Below the pieces are notes generated by a model. It was given only the letters and a program-made list of their open reading frames with translations. It had not been told where the DNA came from and searched no databases. Below, one piece after another: positions 47,985 to 52,582 of a stretch of DNA of 52,582 bases. Every line of letters starts with the position of its first letter. The first letter of the stretch is position 1. This DNA comes from a virus. Where the stretch lies: positions 1 through 52,582 of the IMG/VR virus record IMGVR_UViG_3300042924_001928; one strand, written 5' to 3'. A program made the position numbers and the translations under genes.

Positions 47985-49055
47985 TCAGGCGGTATACACA
48001 GAGATGTTAGGAGCAAAGTAGATAGGCGACTTGTCGCGCTCTTCCTGCTCTGCCAGATTCAGATACTTCTCGGCCTGCTGCTCAAGGTACGTAATGCGCT
48101 CAAATGGCACGTTTGGTAGCTCCATGGCCATCTGATGCGCCAGCATGTTCACCACAGCCAGATACCAACGCTGCGGGATCTGCAATTCGTCCGTCAAATC
48201 GCCCACATCCATGACCTGCTTGCTGTACCAGATCGTCATTTGGACGAACGGGTCGCTAGGCACCGGCCAAAGGTAGATTTCCGGCTGCGGAACCGTGCGA
48301 TTGAACCAAAACTGGTACGGCTGGTTGGCCGTGAAGTTCTTATTGGGCAGATTTGTGTAGTCGTCGCGGTTCAGACGGGCCATCGTGATCTCGCGGGAGT
48401 TATTTCCCACGTAAAACTCACGCAAAGCCAGCGTAGTGCCGCCAGAAGCCTGAATTCGGTAGTACTGGACCGTCTGACCAGGGTCGATGTCGTACCAAAG
48501 CCACTGGTTATCGGTCACCACCGTCGTGCCAACGTTCTCTAGGGTGTTCCAGGTGATCCCGTCGGTGGAATATTGGAGGGAAAAGGTCCAAGTAGCACTG
48601 CCACCACCAGCAACGTAAGGCAAAACGCCGATCGAGCCAGCATAAATCGGGTTGTCAGTCCCAAAATCGACCGAAATGTTGCCGTTTGGGCTTGTTTGCT
48701 GGGTGTAGGTGTTGACATCGTTGTCAAATGCGTTGGAAACGACACCACCGGCCGAGGTTGAGTAGTTGCCGGTAGGGCGACTCATGGTCCGATACAGGGC
48801 GTTGAGCACATCGTTGGCCCCAACAGGCAGGGTGTAGATGTATTTGTCGGCAGAGAGGCCAATAACCTCCTTCTTGATCGCCCAATACTGAATGCCGATG
48901 TTGATCAGGTTCGTCAGAACGAAGCCCAACGACTGCCGAGCCGTCAAAAGCTGCTCCGCAGTGAGTTCCTCGGCCAGTTTGCCGCAGCGCCGAGCGCCGT
49001 GGTCAATCAATGTCTGAACATTGAAGACTTGCCCGTATGTGTCTGAGTACGCCAT
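47985..49055 (-). CDS. Head-tail connector/tail tubular-like protein with inserted F5/8C-like (discoidin) domain
   Basis: 356 residues. The outer parts look like a gp4/tail-tubular adaptor: LIDHGARRCGKLAEELTAEQ, SLGFVLTNLINIGIQYWAIK, KYIYTLPVGANDVLNALYRT, then at 220 on REITMARLNRDDYTNLPNK, YQFWFNRTVPQPEIYLWPVP, VVNMLAHQMAMELPNVPF. Residues ~100-218 interrupt it: SNAFDNDVNTYTQQ, ISVDFGTDNPIYAGSIGVLP, WTFSLQYSTDGITWNTLENV, WLWYDIDPGQTVQYYRI, TLALREFYVGN, the order of strands in F5/8C galactose-binding-type modules. The insert may add sugar binding to the tail exterior. Confidence 0.7.
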   Translation of the reverse strand: MAYSDTYGQVFNVQTLIDHGARRCGKLAEELTAEQLLTARQSLGFVLTNLINIGIQYWAIKKEVIGLSADKYIYTLPVGANDVLNALYRTMSRPTGNYSTSAGGVVSNAFDNDVNTYTQQTSPNGNISVDFGTDNPIYAGSIGVLPYVAGGGSATWTFSLQYSTDGITWNTLENVGTTVVTDNQWLWYDIDPGQTVQYYRIQASGGTTLALREFYVGNNSREITMARLNRDDYTNLPNKNFTANQPYQFWFNRTVPQPEIYLWPVPSDPFVQMTIWYSKQVMDVGDLTDELQIPQRWYLAVVNMLAHQMAMELPNVPFERITYLEQQAEKYLNLAEQEERDKSPIYFAPNISVYTA

Positions 49056-49064
49056 GGTGCTCCT

Positions 49065-49469
49065 TTACCATCCGGGGCAGTTCCACCGCTTCATCGAAGC
49101 GCGTGCTCTGCTGCCTTTTTCACTTTTTTCAGCGACAGGACCCATTCTCGCGCAGAAAGAGTCTCTGCGGGGGCCTCCTTGGGGCTGTGGAGCCTTCAGG
49201 TTTGATCCTGTTTCCCGGTTGTATTTCGCTCGGCCTTTCGCCGTAAGACCCGCGCCACGGTCGACCGAAAGTTTTTCACCACGCCCGACAGCCAAAGACG
49301 GGCCTCCTTTAGCTTTTTTTTCAGGTAGCTTTCCATACGCACTCCCTTTCTTGTTTGATTGGGTGTACTCGGCCGCAACATCAGGTCGAATCCCCACTTT
49401 TTTGGCGAATTCTGGGTTGTGTTCGGCGGCCTTCATCAGCCTGAACTGGGACTTGGACTTGGCGGGCAT
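49065..49469 (-). CDS. DUF6321-type basic protein
   Basis: 134 residues, Lys/Arg-rich. Starts SQFRLMKAAEHNPEFAKKVG, then VAAEYTQSNKKGSAYGKLPE. The C-terminal half holds SVDRGAGLTAKGRAKYNRET, GSNLKAPQPQGGPRRDSFCA, RMGPVAEKSEKGSRARASMK, RWNCPGW, the signature of DUF6321, known in cyanophages and other marine phages. Its invariant Cys and Arg suggest a defined activity, but none is known to me. It sits between connector and small fibre genes. Confidence 0.8.
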   Translation of the reverse strand: MPAKSKSQFRLMKAAEHNPEFAKKVGIRPDVAAEYTQSNKKGSAYGKLPEKKAKGGPSLAVGRGEKLSVDRGAGLTAKGRAKYNRETGSNLKAPQPQGGPRRDSFCARMGPVAEKSEKGSRARASMKRWNCPGW

Positions 49470-50054
49470 TTAGGCCACCTGCATCATCGACGCAATGATT
49501 GAGGGGATAGCCGGATAGGCCGGGGACACGCTTGCTGGCAGGTGCTCAAGAGTCACCGTCGCCGAAGTCGGCAGCCAGACGATCTGCACATACTGGCCAG
49601 CGGTCAAATCAAGCATGAACATCAGGCTGGCGACGTTGTAGCCAAAGATGCCTGCGCTTTTGCGAGCAGGAATCGTGTATTGAGTTGCTGAATTGGCAAG
49701 GTCCGATCCGTCAATCCGAAGCCAAACAGTCGCGTCATGCTGCGCGTTGTCCGTATTCTTGAACTGTGCGCTAAATTGAAAGCTGTAGATACCTGCGTTG
49801 ACCACCGTCATCTTGCTGCCGTCCACCAATGTGATGCCGCCAGCTACGTCAATCGTGTTAAAGGTCATCACGGTGCCAGCAGAAATACTGCCGATCTGGT
49901 CAGTGCTATCACTAAACCCGCCATAAGCATTGTCAAAGTTGCGAATTGAATCAAGCGTAGCCTTGACGTTGGCGCCGCTTTGCACCATGGGGATGAGTTC
50001 TGCGCCAGTCAGCGTGAGCGCCGATGGCATTGCGGATATTTTTTGGTCAGCCAT
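49470..50054 (-). CDS. Fibre-anchor protein with C1q/TNF-like jelly-roll domain
   Basis: 194 residues. N-terminal ~40: MADQKISAMPSALTLTGAEL, IPMVQSGANVKATL, matching the anchor of the 1,032-residue fibre. A jelly-roll-type region follows (~65-194): MTVVNAGIYSFQFSAQFKNT, ATVWLRIDGSDLANSATQYT, LTAGQYVQIVWLPTSATVTL, and a final PAIPSIIASMMQVA. This is the arrangement of C1q-like heads of phage fibres. May be a short receptor-contact spike or decoration. Confidence 0.7.
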   Translation of the reverse strand: MADQKISAMPSALTLTGAELIPMVQSGANVKATLDSIRNFDNAYGGFSDSTDQIGSISAGTVMTFNTIDVAGGITLVDGSKMTVVNAGIYSFQFSAQFKNTDNAQHDATVWLRIDGSDLANSATQYTIPARKSAGIFGYNVASLMFMLDLTAGQYVQIVWLPTSATVTLEHLPASVSPAYPAIPSIIASMMQVA

Positions 50055-50287
50055 TACGATGACTCCAGAATGATTTTGCTGTCATCCTCTTGCAGGACAT
50101 AGCCCGGAGAGGTCTCGTCGGCAATGTAGAAGGTGGTCACCGGCGCGGCTCCATACAGGTCCACTACGCCATCATCGCCCACGTCCTCGCCCACGCCACC
50201 ACCCACCGGGTTGATGGCGTTTACGTTCGCACCAAACCCGTCGGTGGTGTTCGCTTGATTGGTGACGCCGCCATACCCTACGGGCAT
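50054..50287 (-). CDS. Small Gly-rich structural protein, unknown
   Basis: 77 residues. The first half is Gly/Asn-rich (MPVGYGGVTNQANTTDGFGA), with Asp-rich VGEDVGDDGVVD; the second is strand-rich (VTTFYIADETSPGYVLQEDD). Begins like the protein at 41,405-42,295 (MPV...GG). Overlaps the next gene by one base. Function unknown. Confidence 0.55.
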   Translation of the reverse strand: MPVGYGGVTNQANTTDGFGANVNAINPVGGGVGEDVGDDGVVDLYGAAPVTTFYIADETSPGYVLQEDDSKIILESS

Positions 50288-50289
50288 GA

Positions 50290-50592
50290 TCAGATTCCTG
50301 CCTGAATCAGTTTCAGGGTGGCAGTGCCATCACCAGAATTCACCAGCACCTTGATGCCGGTCACCGGAAAGGCGTAGTTGCCGTCCTGGTTGGTGGTCTC
50401 GCCCGCAATCGTCGGATGCGAGAACCAAGTCGAGAACCCAACTGCGGGGTCGTCGAAAGTATGCTGCACGGTGTAGTCGACAGTGCCAGTCACGATCACG
50501 CCAAAACCAACGTTAAACGGCGTGACGTTCGTATTCATCACCAGCGCACTGCTGGAACCAACTCCGGTTTTAGAAACGGTCTGTAGTTTCAT
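50290..50592 (-). CDS. Small beta-rich structural protein, unknown
   Basis: 100 residues, beta-sheet-type (VIVTGTVDYTVQHTFDDPAV, GFSTWFSHPTIAGETTNQ, FPVTGIKVLVNSGDGTATLK). Proteins with YTVQHTFDD...TW and a final strand pair occur near capsid genes in many phages and may be head-surface or completion proteins. The first gene after the terminator at 50,616-50,631, thus perhaps its own unit. Confidence 0.6.
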   Translation of the reverse strand: MKLQTVSKTGVGSSSALVMNTNVTPFNVGFGVIVTGTVDYTVQHTFDDPAVGFSTWFSHPTIAGETTNQDGNYAFPVTGIKVLVNSGDGTATLKLIQAGI

Positions 50593-50615
50593 TTGTTCTT
50601 CCCAAACAAGAAAGC

Positions 50616-50631
50616 GGGGGCCGAAGCCCCC
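50616..50631 (-). terminator. UUCG hairpin terminator after the Lys/Gly-rich gene
   Basis: Leftward RNA reads GGGGGC-UUCG-GCCCCC, then GCUUUCUUGUUUG, a U-containing but imperfect tract. It lies between the stop at 50,639 and the start at 50,592. Identical stem and loop to the hairpin at 14,339-14,354. Likely partial terminator that lowers expression past the head genes. Confidence 0.6.
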
Positions 50632-50638
50632 ACTTGGT

Positions 50639-51682
50639 TCAGCACTTCACTGATCCGCCGCGCTTTTTCGCTGGTGTGACTGTTACAGACTTTTCAGTCT
50701 TGGTCACACTGCGAGGAGCACCCTTTTTAAGAAGCTCCCGCTCCTTATCCGTGATTGCTCCCATGCCCTTGAAAGACTTGGCCATAGCGGCCGGGACTTC
50801 CTCAAGCATTTCGCGCTCAAAGTCAGACACTGCGCCAAGGCCGCCCATTTCGGCGCCTTTCCGCATTGCCTCGCTCAATCCACCATCCTTCATCTTCACG
50901 CCGCCACCCTTTTTGAAGGTGCCGGATTGGAGATTGTTCTTGACGGACTGAGAGACAGGCTTCTTCGGATACGCTACGGGACGACCAGAGTCGTTAACAC
51001 TGCCCCCCGTAGCGTAGGCTTTTTTTGGGGCACCGCCTTTCTTGTACCCGCCAGCGTTACCCAGCTTGACCTCACCAGTCTTGGTATTGGTCACACCGGG
51101 CTTAGACGTCGAGACGTTACCCTCAACGCCGCCACCTTTGGCGTACTTCATGGCTTTGCCGCCGTGCTTAAAGCCACCGGGTTTGCCCATGACGACCTCG
51201 CCGGTCTTCTTAGGCGTGTGGTGCTCACCTTCAGCGGTAACCATCTTGGTCTTGGCGTAGGACTTAGCGCCCTTCTCCGAGACCTTCTCAGGGATGATGC
51301 CGTCCTTGTAGATCGCGCCGCCCTTTTTGAAGCCGCCCTGACCCATCGCTACACCACCGGTCTTCAAGCCTTTGTGGGCCTTGGACGCGGGCATAGCGGC
51401 GTGCTTTTCAAGGGCAGCGTCGCCACCCTCTTTCATCATGGGACGGCCCATAGGAGCACCCTTCATAGCTGCACGGCGTGCGGCCATCGTGGGCTTCTTG
51501 GGTCGAGCAACAGGAGCCATGCCGCCACGAGCGCCGATAGCAGAAGGAGCAGCCGCAAGGCCACCCATCACGCCACCGTTCATCATCTTGACAGGCTTCT
51601 TGACGGAACCACCTTTTTTGAGCTTCAGTTCTACCGAAGGCTCAGTGGTCATCATTTTGACCATTGGCTTAAATTGACCCAT
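50639..51682 (-). CDS. Lys/Gly-rich repeat protein of the head operon
   Basis: 347 residues from ATG at 51,680-51,682 with AAGGAG six bases upstream. Extremely basic, rich in Gly, Lys, Met and Ala, with little hydrophobic core. Three copies of one motif: KTGGVAMGQGGFKKGG (~107-122), KTGEVVMGKPGGFKHGG (~159-175) and KTGEVKLGNAGGYKKGG (~201-217), besides scattered KKGGSV, YAKGGGV and YATGGSV. The end has a related pair GAVSDFEREMLEEV and GAITDKERELLKKG. Positioned two genes after capsid. It could bind DNA or line the capsid; no known family was recognised. Confidence 0.7.
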   Translation of the reverse strand: MGQFKPMVKMMTTEPSVELKLKKGGSVKKPVKMMNGGVMGGLAAAPSAIGARGGMAPVARPKKPTMAARRAAMKGAPMGRPMMKEGGDAALEKHAAMPASKAHKGLKTGGVAMGQGGFKKGGAIYKDGIIPEKVSEKGAKSYAKTKMVTAEGEHHTPKKTGEVVMGKPGGFKHGGKAMKYAKGGGVEGNVSTSKPGVTNTKTGEVKLGNAGGYKKGGAPKKAYATGGSVNDSGRPVAYPKKPVSQSVKNNLQSGTFKKGGGVKMKDGGLSEAMRKGAEMGGLGAVSDFEREMLEEVPAAMAKSFKGMGAITDKERELLKKGAPRSVTKTEKSVTVTPAKKRGGSVKC

Positions 51683-51692
51683 GGCTGTCTCC

Positions 51693-52142
51693 TTAAACCT
51701 TCTGAGCGTAGACCACCGTGAGGCGGTACACACCCTGCGTTGTGGAAACAGTGCCGTTGGGGTCAACGGTAAAGGCGATGGTCGTGTTGTTGTTCACGTC
51801 TTCCATGGCGGTCAGTTGAGCCGCCGTGAAAGTGAGAGCCGCACGTCCACCAGCGATCACATCAGTCGCAGACAGGTACTGAGTACCAGCCGCGGCCGTG
51901 CCGATCGTTGCGTTTACAGCCGTAGCCGTGCCACCGCCAACCACCGGAGTCGTAGTGCAATCAACAAAAAAATCGATGATCTGCGAATCCGCGGGAATGG
52001 TGATGGTGCTCGTCACAGCGGTGCCAGCAGAGACCGTCGTGGCCGTGGTGGTCTGCGTCAAAACGACGAAGCCGCCATCGGTCGTGTCGGTCAGCGTGCC
52101 AGAGCCGCTGCGAAGGGTACTTCCAAAGTACGTTTGTGCCAT
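51693..52142 (-). CDS. Head decoration/minor capsid-like protein
   Basis: 149 residues, beta-rich and Thr-rich (TTTATTVSAGTAVTSTITIP, IIDFFVDCTTTP, AAGTQYLSATDVIAGGRAAL, VYRLTVVYAQ). Follows the capsid gene with a hairpin between. Small beta proteins directly after the capsid gene are commonly decoration or cement proteins. No specific family is recognised. Confidence 0.6.
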   Translation of the reverse strand: MAQTYFGSTLRSGSGTLTDTTDGGFVVLTQTTTATTVSAGTAVTSTITIPADSQIIDFFVDCTTTPVVGGGTATAVNATIGTAAAGTQYLSATDVIAGGRAALTFTAAQLTAMEDVNNNTTIAFTVDPNGTVSTTQGVYRLTVVYAQKV

Positions 52143-52161
52143 TGTCTTTCTCCTTGAAGGA

Positions 52162-52181
52162 GAGGGAGCCGAAGCCCCCTC
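52162..52181 (-). terminator. UUCG hairpin after the capsid gene
   Basis: Stem GAGGGGGC with GCUCCCUC (one G-U pair) around UUCG, between the capsid stop and the decoration-like gene. No strong U-run follows, so partial termination or mRNA 3'-end protection is likelier; it would favour high capsid expression. Confidence 0.5.
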
Positions 52182-52187
52182 TTAGGT

Positions 52188-52582
52188 TTAGACGCCGGGG
52201 GTACCGTACATTGCACGGGGGTCAGTAAAGCCCACGTCATAACGCTCAGTGGCCTTGTACCGCATGGTGTCGGTCTCAAAGTCACCTTCCATCGTCTTCT
52301 CCAGACGACGGCGCATCATGAGCTTCATGCCTTCCGGAGCATCGGTCTGTACCCACCATGCCGTCGGCGAGGTCAGACGCGACAGAACAGCGGCACCCTC
52401 GTCCAGCAAGCCGATCGACTTGATGGGGTTGATGTCGTTGTTTGCGTTACCTGCACGCAGCACGGACTTCAGCAGCACTTCGGCCTGGAAGAGGTTGCCA
52501 GGAGCGACCACCAGTTGGCGGGGCACCAGACGAATCTTCTTGCCGTTGTTGTCCACAGCCTGACGGATCTGGATCAGCATCT
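52188..52582 (-). CDS. Major capsid protein, C-terminal part only
   Basis: 131 codons up to the window edge; the reading frame is open there, so the true start lies outside. The sequence has RLVPRQLVVAPGNLFQAEVL, GLLDEGAAVLSRLTSPTAWW, VQTDAPEGMKLMMRRRLEKT, FETDTMRYKATERYDVGFTD, and ends PRAMYGTPGV. The D-A-P-x-G, FETDTMRYKATERY...DPR order is typical of the last ~100 residues of Mu-gpT-like and related HK97-fold major capsid proteins. Only about a third of a normal capsid protein is visible. Confidence 0.85.
   Translation of the reverse strand, partial: MLIQIRQAVDNNGKKIRLVPRQLVVAPGNLFQAEVLLKSVLRAGNANNDINPIKSIGLLDEGAAVLSRLTSPTAWWVQTDAPEGMKLMMRRRLEKTMEGDFETDTMRYKATERYDVGFTDPRAMYGTPGV

Noticed and set aside
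1-52582. tRNA, rRNA, integrase, attachment site, insertion sequence
   Set aside because: No cloverleaf, recombinase motif or terminal inverted repeats were recognised; a computed tRNA scan would be needed to exclude a tRNA firmly.

Overview
The window looks like almost all of one double-stranded DNA tailed-phage genome, opened at an arbitrary point. Both ends fall inside head genes: the left end cuts a scaffold-like gene and the right end cuts the major capsid gene, and these two are normally neighbours. The missing piece is therefore probably only the scaffold C-terminus and the capsid N-terminus. A P22-like portal, a gp4-like adaptor, a gp10-like stabilisation protein, several internal or ejection-type proteins, and the absence of a tail tube, sheath or tape-measure gene suggest a short-tailed phage. 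The replication and recombination set (DUF1376 protein, NGO0469-like protein, Ref-like nuclease, RusA) resembles phages of Betaproteobacteria. That host assignment is an inference from gene content and the moderately high G+C. I see no tRNA, rRNA, CRISPR, insertion sequence, integrase or DNA polymerase.

Layout. A divergent control region at 18,430-18,559 separates two transcription directions. Rightward (18,560-22,167) is a compact early cluster: small membrane proteins, an SSB-like NGO0469-family protein, a PD-(D/E)XK nuclease and a chain of small overlapping unknown genes. Leftward from 18,429 come a Cro/YdaS-like regulator, a DUF1376 replication protein, a zinc protein, RusA, a Ref-like nuclease, and many small unknown genes (10.2-16.1 kb). 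Three copies of a conserved 61-bp leader element punctuate this stretch. The leftward run continues with packaging and head genes: terS, terL, a 1,314-residue multidomain protein, portal, two small proteins, a GroES-like co-chaperonin and the cut scaffold gene.

If the map is closed, leftward transcription continues from the right end: major capsid, a decoration-like protein, a Lys/Gly-rich repeat protein, small structural proteins, a connector protein carrying a discoidin-like insertion, a large fibre array (38.8-47.6 kb, partly AT-rich), lysis genes (36.8-38.5 kb), adaptor and stabilisation proteins, and a block of very large ejection-type proteins (22.2-31.9 kb). It ends at a strong leftward terminator at 22,166-22,189, where the early rightward cluster also ends.

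The most interesting items are the 1,314-residue protein with two ADP-ribosyltransferase-like segments, the repeated gene-start element, the Lys/Gly repeat protein next to capsid, the carbohydrate-binding-like domain inserted in a connector protein, and the family of paralogous fibre genes sharing anchors and C-terminal tags. All functional calls rest on reading the translated sequence by eye; no database search was run.
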